A DNA stretch of 64,000 nt from Brachynemurus nebulosus (lineage: Eukaryota; Arthropoda; Insecta; Neuroptera; Myrmeleontidae): contig JAPWDM010000004.1 in assembly GCA_035578155.1 (NCBI GenBank), positions 56,049,648 to 56,113,647 of the forward strand, read 5' to 3'. The position numbers and the translations under genes were made by a program. The first letter of the stretch is position 1. The number at the start of each line of letters is the position of its first letter. Of the stretch, positions 11,646-23,188 are shown one piece after another. Below the pieces are notes generated by a model. It ran no database searches. It saw only the letters and a list, made by a program, of their open reading frames with translations, and was not told the origin of the DNA.

Positions 11646-12273
11646 ACGGTCGTAAAGAGGGGATAGTACATGTGAATCGGTTAAAGCCGTGTAAGAGTGC
11701 GATTCAAACGGAGGAAGAAGAAGTGGAAGAAAACGAAGAAAAGAAGAAAGAGTTACCTATTCGTGAGAGAGTCGTACCAACCGAAGAGCAGGTGATCTTG
11801 GAAGACGGTATTCATGGCGTTATTCGGTATCTACCCCGAATCGAAGAGAAAATATCAGAACAACCAGTAGCAAATAGAGAAGTAGTCAACCCGGACGAGA
11901 AGAGGTCATACAAGTAGATCAATCGCATGGAGATGAGCGTACGGAAGAGGCCGAAATGCCATTAGACGACGATTTAATAGTTTTTGAAGATACCCTGCCG
12001 GAGCCAGTGGAAGATTTGCCTGAGTGGTTATAGCTATTACCAGACAGTGACTCAGAAAATGAAGATTTGTACCGATCGCTATTATATGAAAGGGAACTAG
12101 AGGAAGAACCGGAAGTAGATATCAAAGGAGAAGCGGAATCAGAAAACCTACAAGGATTAGTGACAGGAGATAATCAAGAAGAAGAATCACAAAGCCCTTA
12201 GTATCATACTAGAAGTCAATCAGCAGTACCGGAGCATCCTTGGGTTTTACCTAAGCGTATCAAATTAAATTAA
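11646..12273 (+). pseudogene. pol, acidic C-terminal tail
   Basis: From VNRLKPC (about 11670) the frame encodes a Glu/Asp-rich tail to 11917, shifts frame near 11912, and runs with in-frame TAG codons near 12031 and 12200 to a TAA near 12272. The final HTRSQSAVPEHPWVLPKR-like end is typical of the tail of insect gypsy Pol proteins. The function of this tail is not known to me. Confidence 0.65.
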
Positions 12274-12383
12274 GGGGTTCACCGCCTAAGCTACTTAGAC
12301 TAAAAAGTAATTGGAAGTGGAAAAGATGGAACTGAGATGTCGTAGTGTTGCAGGTCAACCACCAGTACGCCGACAAGGGCAAC

Positions 12384-12990
12384 ATGAAAATCGTGGCAGT
12401 CATTGCTCTATGAATTTCGATCCCAGCAGTATGAAGAATAGTTGCCTATGACTGTCAAAATATGGCAACTAATATATCGACGTTTAGCCTGACAGAAATT
12501 GGACGTTGTTAAACACCATCAGATAACACCATCGTAACAAAGGAAAAAATTCAATTATTGCAGTTACAGGACGTCGAAGTAGTTCACGTACGTCAGTGCA
12601 AGATACATGTCACGCGAGTAATATCACATTGCCGAATGCATTCGTATATATCTGCAGTCACTAACGGGATTGCCACCTATCTACACCTGGTATCAAGGGA
12701 CATGTGTGAAGGGATGCACCAGCGACTAATGTTACTAAATTTTTACCGCAAGACAATCGATCATTTAACTATGAACGGTACCACGCATGCAACAGTACTT
12801 ATGGCAGGGCAGATGACGGGAGAAAGTAGTTGTATAGGGGCTGAGTACGAAGTTCATGTAGGTCGACGGACGGGGGTTATTGTACAGAGCGCATTAGAGA
12901 TTGAACTCTGAGAAAAATATGTATCTGTGCGAGTGAACGAAAATAAAATATACTTACCTGGGGGCATGAGCTGTCCGTATCAGAGTAGAC
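12384..12990 (+). pseudogene. env: env-like glycoprotein gene, 5' part
   Basis: A short hydrophobic leader starting at ATG 12384 is followed, in several frames, by the ectodomain pattern YDC...TNISTFSLTEIGRC, then (12558-12911) a region with evenly spaced cysteines including CKIHVTRVISHC and a Ser-x2-Met-Cys-x2-MH block. I recognise this as the N-terminal part of the arthropod retroelement envelope/chuvirus-type glycoprotein family, inferred from motif spacing and from its position after pol. It has stop codons and frameshifts and is interrupted at 12993 by an inserted element; the remainder lies at 14961-15743. Env would give an extracellular phase to the retroelement. No restored sequence is given. 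Confidence 0.6.
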
Positions 12991-13012
12991 AATGAGCGAT
13001 ATTCTAAAGGTT

Positions 13013-13112
13013 GCTCATGCTCATGCTCATGCTCATACTCATGTTCATGCTCATGCTCATGCTCATGCTCATGCTCATGCTCATGCTCATGCTCATACTC
13101 ATACTCATACTC
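13013..13112. repeat. (GCTCAT)n hexanucleotide array
   Basis: About 16 copies with a few variants (ACTCAT, GTTCAT). It forms the subterminal part of the left arm. Open frames here (Glu-His or Ala-His repeats) are artefacts of the 6-bp period. Confidence 0.95.
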
Positions 13113-14529
13113 TACTTGCTCATACTTACTTTGCTTCATTTGCTTACAATAATTTTCGTATACCTTTTCCAAAAATTTTTGATATGACTTTTCGAGAGGG
13201 TGTTATTAGTGACCATAAACTTTCAAGATGTTAAATTATTTTATTGCTTACAACAAATACCACCCTATGTTCACTCCAATTGTATTTAAATTTGTTACCT
13301 ATTTCACAAGCAACGGTTTCTTTTTGCATTCATCCAGATAAGTAGGTAACATGCTGCGAACAATACTGCTGATTATTGCCGTACTTGAAAAGTCATCTCA
13401 TTTAAATATTGAAAACCTATACTTACGTACATAAATTATATACCTACATTTTTTTAAAGTCTGCGTTGAAATGTATTCACAATTATTGTCAATAATTTTA
13501 TGAAGGGTCATCTTTTCTTATATTTTTTACAACTTGGGCTAGTGAAGCTACATATTTGTACAGATTAATTTCTTTTATTTAATAAAAACAGGTGAATTTT
13601 TAAGAAATTGTTCTAAATAGATATTTATGATAATTGTTATTTTCTTATTTTTAATATGAATTTATATAAATATAAAATCCTTATATAGAGTCTATGTCAG
13701 ACTAAACTTTTTTAGTTAGTTAGACTAAAGTTATATAATATTATGATAATAATTATTCATTCAATCATTTGTTGAAAGGTCTATCATTATGTGTGTGGAA
13801 ATATTTGGATAACTTATAACTTTTCCTATAAATTAAAATATATCAAAGAACGGACAGATTTTTATTTTATCTGTATTAATTATTTTGAGTTTAAGAAATT
13901 TTACCCTAATTTTTAAAGTTTTATTTTTGTAAAATATTGCATTAATTTGGACATCGAAATTTGTATGTTTGACTGTATTGCATATTTGTATGAAATTTTT
14001 CTAATGCATAATCGTCGGTTGTTAACTATCGAAAAATTTTCCAATGTTATTTATGAAAAAGCTTGTTAATTTTAAATAAAACAAGGAACCGATAGGTTAA
14101 TTGATTGTTAAAATTTTATGTTACTGATGGGACTAAAATTATGTGCAAGCTTAGTTTTTAAAATTAAACATTTACAGATTGATGGTTTACGTGATTTAGT
14201 AGCAAAACAGTAATTTTCATTATAATCAATAATTAATAATAATAATAATAAATAATAATAATACTGTATTTAACCCAGGTGGATATTACAGGTGGTTGGT
14301 ACAATTATTTAACAATTTTCAATTATTAATTACTTAGATATAACAACAATAACTTATTTTTGTTTTTTAAAATATAAATAAAAGTAACTTTAAAACTTAA
14401 CAAAAGAATACAGCCATGACTATATTATAATTTATTATTATACAATAGGGTACTTGACTGAAGTTACAAAAATATTCTAAAAGCATTGTCTTTCCATATG
14501 AGTTAAGTAAATTTTTTTTTTTTTTTTTT

Positions 14530-14907
14530 TCATACGGTGCAGAGATTTGGTCACTCAGGTATTTATCAGAGATCGAATCTGTTCAAGGTAGATTTTTCAA
14601 AAGCGTCTTCTGTTGGCAGAAAACGACACCAAACTACATGATAAGAGCTGAGACAGGTATGAAACCTATATCCGCGTGTGCGCTTCAATCAATATTATTC
14701 TGGTGGATAAATCTGTTAAATATGCCCGATTATAGGTTACCTAGTATATGTTACAGGAGATTACTAGCATTGGATACTACTCCAAATAATAATATCAGAT
14801 ACAACTGGGCTTCCACTTTAAAAAATATCATTTCTGGATTAGGTTTCGAGGAATTGTGGACATCAGCCAATATAAATCAGATTAGAAACTCAGTTAATTT
14901 AATAAAG
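14530..14907 (+). pseudogene. LINE ORF2 C-terminal fragment
   Basis: The frame reads YGAEIWSLRYLSEIESVQ, then RFFKSVFCW, PNYMIRAETGMKP and WWINLLNMP. This is the conserved region downstream of reverse transcriptase in insect LINE ORF2 proteins (aligned in many families as YGAEvW...iE.vQ..FfK......P..m.r.E.G). No RT catalytic motifs are present and the frame runs into the GAGCAT array, so it is a truncated passenger. It is preceded by a run of about 24 T (14514-14530). Confidence 0.7.
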
Positions 14908-14939
14908 CATGAGCATGAGCATGAGCATGAGCATGAGCA
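14908..14939. repeat. (GAGCAT)n array, right arm
   Basis: Five hexamers, the reverse complement of the array at 13013, adjoining the right terminal repeat. Confidence 0.9.
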
Positions 14940-14960
14940 ACCTTTAGAATATCGCTCAAT

Positions 14961-15743
14961 GTATTGATTCAATATATGGACGTAGTTTCTGGGATATAGT
15001 TGATGCGTCAAGTTGTTCTCAAACGAGGTACGCGGTAATATTCGAGGGCGTCGCAACAAAAGTAGTACCGAGCAATATCTCAGCGGATATGACGGACATG
15101 GTGGTCTACTCGGTCGACAGGGTGGATAAAGTATTCGCAATGCCGGTTAAGACGCCAACTTTCATATGTGGTCAGTCTGCACACGAAACTGACCATCCGA
15201 AGTTCTATGTAGTCAAACCAACCGAAAACGGCATGTTTTATTTTACGAAGACAACGCAAAATCTGTTGGAAATGGGTGCCATGGCATACACCAATACAAA
15301 AGTCGTGTTCGTGGGGCGACATATAAGGGCTCAACTGTCGTCACTGTACAACGACATTATATCTCAGCGGTGCATGTTGGAACAGCAGTTACTAAGAAAT
15401 TTATAAACGTTGGCCGTAGTTTCCCAGTCTGAATTCGCATAGGGTACCGGAGTACACTGCAATTAATCAGGGAGAGGTAGTCCATATCATACAATGTACA
15501 CCAGTAGAGGTATCCATACGAAATACACAACGTTGTTACCATGAGTTACCTATGGTTTATGACAACAAATCAGTATTTATGATCCCTAGAAGTCACATAT
15601 TGCAACGATACGCAACCAGACTCGAGTATAACCCGTTTTTATACTCTGCATTCCAACTAAATAACAAGTGGTACAAAAGTGCACACGAACTACATGAGAT
15701 TGTACCACCGCAGATTTTGGAGCCAACGAACGAAAATAAGTGA
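14961..15743 (+). pseudogene. env: env-like glycoprotein gene, 3' part
   Basis: Glycoprotein sequence resumes after the insertion with YAVIFEGVATKVVP, a CGQSAHETD block, and a segment containing LLEMGAMAYTNTKVVFVG followed by a heptad-like stretch ending MLEQQLLRN (15089-15406). A frameshift near 15410 moves it to the frame ending at 15743, which includes an HxLP-MVYDNKSVFMIP block and ends PPQILEPTNENK. I saw no clear C-terminal membrane anchor before the stop. Placement directly downstream of pol and the cysteine pattern support env; the exact viral source family is inferred. Confidence 0.6.
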
Positions 15744-17095
15744 CAGTACGTAAATCCAACCAATTTATTTTCAGGTATTTGACTTTTCTTTATATGAAAG
15801 AGAGATATGAATTGGTGCGTACTCTAGAGCAGTCATAAGGATATATTATTTTTTTTCGAAATGTTGCACCCATCTGATCTGAATGCACTTTTTAGTGATA
15901 ATAGTAGATATACTAAGCTACATTATATATTTTTTCTTTGATTGTACCTCTCCGAGAACTATGGAAAAAAATAAGAATTTTTTATTTTTAATTTTTTTAG
16001 GTGGTAGAAATTGTTAGAAAATTCTGTAAAAATACAGAATATAGCACAACGTACTACCTAATAAACAGTCTTGGTTTTATCAGTCTGGATATAACAGTTT
16101 CGGAATAAAAAAATTTCCAAAAATATCCGCTCTAGCATATAATTATATGGTCAATTATCTCAAGAACGCAGAGAGATCAGTGGCTAAAATAGGTGCCAGT
16201 GGTATATTTATTACTCACCGATATCGCAACATAAATTATTTTTGATAGGCCTCTCTGGGGCTGCAAACCATATCTTAACCTGCTAGACCCTTTCTACGGT
16301 TAGACTAAAAATTTTGCAAATCCTTTCTTAACGAGCGTCTACAATCTACCAGGGACCAACATACCAAATTTCAAGTTTGTAGGTATTATAGTTCTGTAGA
16401 TTCCGTGATAGGTGAGTGGTATTTGCCTATTATATAATAGATAAACATTTAATTTGCAAAAAAAATATTAAGGTCAATAATTGAGATAAAAACTATTCGA
16501 TATCTTAAGTTGAACCAAATTACATGTAGTTACCAAATTTGATCAAAATCGGTTCAGTAGTTTCGGAGTTTATCCTAGTCAAACATTGTGACACGAAATT
16601 TTTATATGTATAGATATATAATTATATATGTTTATATAAGGGACCGTCATGTTACTTGGATCAGTGTTATTACTAAAATTTGGAATAACCAAAAAATCAA
16701 CCAAGGGCTCATTTTAAAGCTTAGGACGTCTACTTTCAAATGCTGAGTGTGCGCTCAATTTATGTGAAAAACACACACCCATAAAAAAAATTGTTTGTTC
16801 ATATTTGATATGAACCAACAAGCTTTCCGATGTATTTTGACCTCCCAAACACGAATTCTGTGTTAGAATTAAATTATCACCACTCATTTTTTTTAAACTC
16901 AAAAAACAGGTAAAAACAGTAAAAATAAGCGAAAATGTAAAAGAAAAAACATGAATTTTGCATACTCTTCTCTTTTTCTGTGAGATAAACCTCAATTGAC
17001 TTTAGTTACCGACTGACAATTAATTCCAGTATTTGTATTTACTGTGCGATAAAATTAAAGATTAGTCAAATATTTATCAAAGATTATTCACTAAC
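15744..17095. other. Gene-less; dispersed-repeat tails
   Basis: No reading frame. Two stretches (about 16340-16410 and 16500-16600) carry the arthropod repeat wording ACCAAATTT-x-AAAATCGGTTCAGTAGTTT. A 3' LTR would be expected after env but no copy of it was found upstream. Confidence 0.5.
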
Positions 17096-17387
17096 CTGTT
17101 GACAGTAAGCCACCATATCGAACAATAGCATCATCACGACGTAGCACCTTATATTCCATACGAAAATCAAAATTATAGCCGTTCTGATCTTTTGATAATC
17201 GTATTAATTTTAACGAAATTGTTATACTGTTTGTCTCACTGTAATAAATCACTGGACCCCATGAACTTCCACACCACGAGCCACCCACTTGTGGTCGATC
17301 ACCTTCCGTTATTTGAAGTGACCCGTCCGGACAGCCGTCACGTGTGAATGAAACGAATCGTCCAATTGTAAATGTGTCGAATGTTAA
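17096..17387 (-). CDS. Internal exon encoding a CUB domain
   Basis: A minus-strand exon of 292 nt bounded by a polypyrimidine-AG acceptor (TTTGTTTCAG just upstream) and a CAG|GTTAGT donor. It is read in phase 0 from its first base and leaves one nucleotide over. The 97 residues include TRDGCPDGSLQI, a GGSWCGSSWGPVIYYSE block and a final NGYNFDFRMEYKVL, the pattern of a CUB beta-sandwich with its conserved Cys pair and Tyr-x-Phe-x-Phe end. CUB domains occur in secreted or membrane proteins; nearby paralogues with the same ..RYG ending exist in insects as far as I recall. It is the best host-gene exon in the window. A foldback transposon sits 17 nt upstream of it. Confidence 0.8.
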
Positions 17388-17404
17388 CTGAAACAAATAG
17401 TAAT

Positions 17405-19238
17405 GGCTATGATTTAAATGGTCAGTAGAAAATTACAGTTTTGGTCAGTAAGAAAATATAAACGGTAAGTTTAATAACAGATTTGGTGGTAAAATGTGAG
17501 CAGTAAAAAAAATAGAAACGGACAGTAGAATATTTTGAAATGAGCAGTTTAATATATACTTGGCTTGTTAAAAATTCAATTGGTCAGTAAAATTAATAAC
17601 TGATCAGTAATTTGTGAGCAATTATTAAATCGAAATTGGTCAGTTAAAAATCTTGAAATAGGTGGTTTTATAAATACTAAAGCAGTAAAAAATATTTAAA
17701 TAATTTTTATTATTTAAAGCTAACAATAGATATTTAGAAAAAAAAAATGTTAACTTTTACAAACATAAAAAGTTGTATCCAAATAATTTACCTAAAAAAT
17801 AATAATTTAACATGTTCGTTTTCTTCTAGATTTTGGGTGAAATAAAGAAAGTATGCACTACGAAAATGATTTATTTAAATAATTTAAAATCGAAATACAT
17901 TTTTAACTGGAAAGAAACCTTAATTTAAATCAAAATAAGAAAATGACTTTATTGAAAGCTACGCTGGATTACATGTGGAAAGGGGAGAGTCAAAATCGAG
18001 TTACGTATAGTTTTATTTGGAAAAGTTAAACAAACATGAATTTGAATGTGAAAATTCATGAATAATCTTGAATTACTTATGAGGTGCTTAATATTTTGAA
18101 TATTTTGAATTAAACAATACTTCCTCAAGCGGACTATGTAACCATGTGATCACACAATCTTTACATTAAAATTCTTACTGTCAGGGGACGTGGTTTTTTA
18201 GGAAATTTGAATAAGCTGCCAAAAAGTGCCTTAATTTTCATATTTTATAATAAAAAGGTTATTATTTTAATTGAAAGTTTTTTGGAATTGGTAAGAAAAA
18301 AACCTACGCTCCACTATTGGGGGGGGGGGGGCGTTAAGGGCAAAAGTCACCTCTAGTGTACATGGAAGGGGGAGGAGTTCAAAAATTAACCAAAATGGTA
18401 GCTTATGGACGCTCCCTAAGTAGTATTATTTATTAATAAATATTTCAATATTAGATTAAGAAGATTCATTTACAATTATTTCAATAAATTTACTGTTATT
18501 GGTTTTAAATTATTTTTGAACATTATTTTGTCGTATAGGTCTCTTTGATTATAACAAGTTTTCCCTATGTTAAAATTTATGTGTCCTTGGTTGTTGGAAA
18601 CACTCTGTATATGAATTTCTTTTCAACCATATTTTGTTAACTTAGATTTATAAAATTCTATAACGGTAAAAGAATTAGAATTTTAATTGTTGAAATTCAA
18701 TTATAAAATTTCATTGAATATAGTATAATATAATTGAAATATATTTCATTGAAAATATAATTCCTTTAGGTCCTTTAGAATAAGTATACCTAGACTAATC
18801 TTATTTTGCTAGCCTCCTAATTGCATTTTTCATAAAACAAAATAACAAAACATTAATTTTCGCGCTACGCTATCGCAAAATATTCATCATTTTTGGCTCA
18901 AATTTCACACTATTTTCAACCAAAATAACTTTATTGTATTCTGGGAACTGGCAAATTATTTATTTAACTGCCCGTTTAGATATTTTACTGACCATTTAGT
19001 TATTTTACTGACTATTTATTTATTTATTGATCGTTTAGTTATTTTACTGACCATTTATTTATTTTATTGACCGTTGTAGGAAAAAATAAATGACCAAATT
19101 CATTTTTATTACTGACAACGTTTTACTGCTCAAGTGGATTTAATACTGCTAAAAAAATATAATAGTGACCGTTTAAATTTTTAACTGACCAAGGTAACTG
19201 ACCAAATTTATAGAAGACTGCTCAAATAATTATTTCCC
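17405..19238. mobile_element. Foldback/MULE-like element with 9-bp target duplication
   Basis: AATAGTAAT occurs directly on both sides (17396-17404 and 19239-19247). The ends are imperfect inverted repeats (GGCTATGATTTAAATGGTCAG against GGGAAATAATTATTTGAGCAG). Each ~250-300-bp arm consists of degenerate short repeats of the wording GGTCAGTAAAATA, in opposite orientation in the two arms (17413-17660; 18960-19220). Long arms of short repeats with a 9-bp duplication resemble Drosophila FB elements, which belong to the Mutator group. No transposase frame inside; the interior includes a poly-G run near 18320. Confidence 0.8.
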
Positions 19239-19247
19239 AATAGTAAT

Positions 19248-19832
19248 TGTTATTAAAAATTTGAAAATTTAATACTCCTGTTGCAGCATCTGCATAACAT
19301 AGCGAATTTCCAAAGATTTAGAGTTGGTTGGGTACTTTACTTTTGACGCCTTTGGGACCCTAGGACCTTAGAGGACATACCCGTTATCCATCTAAAATAG
19401 CTTAGCGATAAAAGCGAAAAAAAATTCCCTTATTATTTAAAATCCCTGTGTTTCCCGTATTATTTAAAATGTTTTTTTTTTAACAACTATTACGCTGCCG
19501 GAAACACCTACAATTTTTTTGTAATCTATGGATCAATATCTACTAACCTTATTAAAATCAAAATTTTAGCTATATTAGAAATTTAGAATATCGGAATTGA
19601 GGGTGGGGGAGTTAGAGTACGATTAATTGCAAAAAATTTTGAGTTACATTATTAAAACAACTGGTTCAAAACTTTAAAAAAATTTTTTTTTAAATCCTTA
19701 GAGGTGGGTCTTTCAAACCATATCTAGCACGGTATATTACTTGAATTTTTTAGGGGCCCGCCCTCATTTTAATCCAAACTAATTTTTCCCTAATTGTATT
19801 CTAATTGAATTTTAAATACAAATATTTTAAAC
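19248..19832. other. Gene-less intronic-type DNA
   Basis: AT-rich, no frame, no paired repeat seen. Confidence 0.4.
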
Positions 19833-20435
19833 TAGCTGTACCTGCGACGTCGTTCGCGCATAAAATAAATGAGAAGTATATAAGTATAATAATTATAAAG
19901 CATTAGCATACAACAATATTAGAGTTTTGCGTAATGCATGCACATTCTCAAAATGGTTTTTATATTTTCCGAGGCAAGGAGACATTTTACCGGATTAAAA
20001 GGTGTCTTGTATGTTGGCGCAGGTGATAAGTTATCACCACACCAAGTTTCATAAAAATCCGTTCAATAGTTTTTGCGTAATGTGTGCATATGCTCTAAAT
20101 TTTTTTTCTATTTTCCCGTTGGAATGAGACACTTTCCCGGCGTAAAAAGTATCTTAAATGTTGTCCCAAATAATATGTTATCACTACACCAAATTTCATC
20201 AAAATCCGTTCAATAGTTTTTTGGCATAATGTGTGCATATGCTGAAAATGGTTCTTCCATTTTTCCGTGGGAATGAGAGATTCTCCCGGGGTAAGAAGTA
20301 TCGTAGATGTTGACCCAGTTAACAAGTTATCATCGCACCAAATTTCATTAAAATCCGTCCAGTAGTTTTTGCGTGATGCGTGAACAGATAGACAGACAGA
20401 CAGACAAACAAAAATTTTAATAATCGCTGTTTTGA
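19833..20435 (+). repeat. ACTAGCTG-type dispersed element with three internal units
   Basis: Starts AAACTAGCTGTACCTGCGACGTCGTTCGCG, split here as a head seen at the start of a very widespread insect non-autonomous repeat, and ends in ATCCGTCCAGTAGTTTTTGCG followed by (ACAG)n. Between them three direct units of about 150 bp (from about 19930, 20080 and 20225) each contain GCATAATGTGTGCAT-, TCCCGGxGTAA- and ACCAAATTTCAT-type blocks. A shorter copy lies inverted at 29815-30005. Confidence 0.75.
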
Positions 20436-21886
20436 TATCTACATTGATAACTATTTACAGTACCAGTACAATTTTCAAAAAATCTTCCATGTACAGAACC
20501 GATCTCGTTACAGTTTTATTATATGTCATGTAGATTAATTTTCTAAAATGATGTTTAGAAGTTAATTATCAAAAAATAATAATTCAATAAATTAAATTTT
20601 TTGGTAAATAAAAAAAAAGAAAACATTATATTTTTTTATTCGAACATTAGTTAATAATCAATGTTAAAAAGAGTTTAGTTTTATAATAAAATTATTACTT
20701 CAGTAAATTAACATTCAAATAAATTATTAAATTACATTTGATTTTACCGCTTTAATAATCGCGTTAAAGCGATCATCTACTATACCATCTAGCACGGTGT
20801 CGACGTACCTATTTTTACTCTGCTGATAAAATAGTTAAAATGTGAACTTTTCTAAGTGGAATCTTTCCTTGTTGACAAAATTTCTATTTGATACTTTTTT
20901 TAAATTTTAATGTGTAGAAATAATTTTTATTTTAAATATTTTATGGAACTGTCTATCAAAACTGTTTATCCAAAAATTATCAATTGACGTTTATTTATGT
21001 AAATAAGCAAATAAGGTAAAAAGTAAATAGTGTATATAATAAAAAAATGTTTTTTTTTTTTTTTAAATTTTTTACGTTTTTTAGCGATATGTTACATGGA
21101 GACTAGAATATGTTAGTTAGAATGATAAAACAAATTGCTTGTATGATTTATTGAATGAAGACATCTCTAGTTCAATGTTTTCTGTAACATAAATGGAAAA
21201 ATGAAAATTTAATTGTCGTGTGTGAAGAGTTAAAATATCAATTAATTGTCGTGTGTGAAGAGTTAAAATATCAATCAAAAAAATATCAATGATAATTAAA
21301 TTCCATATAAAATAATACACGATGATATTATATTTGTATAAAAGTGTAAAATAGTTAAAAAAAATTAAATTTTATTTTTGGTTAAAATATACATAATTAT
21401 GGTTTTTGTTTATACCTAGTTACTGTTTCAGAAATTTAATTTTTTATTGTGTTTTCATCCACTTCATAGAATTCTACGTGAATTTCAAATTCAGTTTCAG
21501 TTGAAGTCCAAAAAATTTTATGGATCGTTTTGTTTATTAAATACTTCTGTATGATTACAAATTAAATGTTAAATTATGAATTTAATGACATTCAAAGGAT
21601 ACTTCATACGTATAGTCCAAAAATAGACAAATTTACATTTATTATTTTAAAATAAAATGCAGTTTATATAATTCAAGAATTTTTTGTTAGAAATTATAAC
21701 AGTGATATTTATTTTGAATCTATTATTGGTAAAAACTGACAAATTTTATTAAAAAGAAATATTTGAAATAATGTCAAACTCAAAAAAAAAGATAATATCA
21801 GGCGTTCCAAATTAAAAGTGGTTTATTTTACTTTTGGTCGAAAATAACGATGGAAATGGATTATTCAGTTTGCATTGCTTAGCCTG
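20436..21886. other. Gene-less, AT-rich
   Basis: No gene seen. A 33-bp unit beginning AATTGTCGTGTGTGAAGAG is tandemly duplicated at 21211-21276. Poly-T/A runs near 21050. Confidence 0.45.
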
Positions 21887-21890
21887 TTAA

Positions 21891-22363
21891 CACTTTCAGT
21901 CCCACGGATTCGGCATCCGAAACCAAACAAAACTTCCCCAGAGGCCGACCGCGATCAATGATTAATTGATTAGTTGATTACTCATTATGTGTGCGATGTT
22001 TATCATGTTTATCATTCTTCATCACACGGATGTGTTACCATTCACACAAACACATACATACCAACAAACACTACTCTCTTGGTTTCTATGTATAAAAAAT
22101 TTTAAGATAAACAAAAAATACATAAAAAATATAATTTATATTTTTAAATAAAATTGATTTGAATTGTATATGTAGTATGTATGTACGTATCACGTAATAC
22201 GTCTGTTTACAGTTTTATACATACATACGTGTGGAACTGTGTTGTGTGTTTGAATCATTTTATTTTATGTGTTTGTTTATATAGTTTTTTTTTTTTTTTT
22301 TTTTTTTTAAATATTGCCGGCTTCCGGGGAAATTTACTATGAAAGTGCTCGGGCCTCATAGTG
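21891..22363. mobile_element. TTAA-flanked MITE, possibly piggyBac-like
   Basis: TTAA sits on both sides (21887-21890 and 22364-22367) and the ends are CACT...AGTG with further patchy inverted similarity (CTTTCAGTCCCACGG against CACTTTCATAG). TTAA targets and short CAC/CCC-type termini suit piggyBac-related elements. No transposase. Contains CA-rich and poly-T stretches. Confidence 0.45.
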
Positions 22364-22367
22364 TTAA

Positions 22368-23112
22368 TCAAAAAGGGGTATTGCTTCAAATTATAGCAAA
22401 GCTGACTAGTAAATTGTGATAAAACTTGTCTTTTCCATTTTTTTTATTAAATAACTCGTTTTGTATGAATTAGGTGAGTTTTGTTTTAGAACACCTCATA
22501 TTATTTCTATTTAAAACAAAAACAAAATGACGATTTTGATTTTGACAATCGTTTAGTTTGTGTATAGATATATAAAGATACTGGTAAATAATATAAAAGA
22601 TTTATTCGATTAAAGAATAATTAGAGTCTAATTGATCAAATTTTATAATATAATGATTCTTTTATCATTATTACATATTACTTTTAGTATTTTATAAATT
22701 TGTAATCAATCTGATCAAAGATTTTTTATACATATTTCGGGGAATCTAAATATTGATCTACGGTATGGATATAATTAAATTAAAGAATATTGGGTATGTT
22801 AAACAAGGACAAAAAACTAACCAAAAGTTTTGAAAATTTTTTTAATTTTTCTGGAGAACCGGTTGACAAACAGGTACTACTCCAAGGACCTTTTTTATCC
22901 AATTTCCTGTGCTTTTCTCAATGGTACAAAAAAAACCTTTGAATTCTAATGTTTTTAGCACTTTAGACACTTTTTGTCAAAAGTGCCCAAAAAACCTACT
23001 TCTGGGCACCCAACGTGTTTGGCTAACGAATTTAGCCGAGCTAATCCGGATTCCAGCTCGCATACCAAATTTTGTAAGCATTAAACGTTTCGTTCGAGAG
23101 TTATCGCGCGTG
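22368..23112. other. Gene-less; dispersed-repeat tail near the right end
   Basis: No frame. Near 23040-23105 is repeat wording ACCAAATTTTGTAAGCATTAA then CGTTCGAGAGTTATCGCG, common at the ends of arthropod dispersed repeats, split here for length. Confidence 0.4.

Positions 23113-23185
<73 letters not shown>
23113..23185. repeat. (CA)n(TA)n compound microsatellite
   Basis: About 11 CA units pass directly into about 25 TA units; encodes spurious Ile-Tyr and His-Thr runs. Confidence 0.95.

Positions 23186-23188
<3 letters not shown>

Larger units (their letters stand above)
12994..14957. mobile_element. Inverted-repeat element with (GCTCAT)n edges, inserted in env
   Basis: The left edge reads GAGCGATATTCTAAAGGTTG followed by a GCTCAT hexamer array; the right edge is the exact reverse complement with a shorter array. 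AAT flanks both sides (12991-12993, 14958-14960), a possible 3-bp target duplication. The element interrupts env: glycoprotein sequence stops at the left edge and resumes at the right. Inside are about 1.4 kb of AT-rich non-coding DNA and a LINE ORF fragment (14530-14907). No transposase is visible, so it is probably non-autonomous. Confidence 0.75.

Noticed and set aside
12954..13234. Open frames of Glu-His, Ala-His or His-Thr repeats
   Set aside because: They arise from the 6-bp GCTCAT microsatellite, open in several frames on both strands; no gene context.
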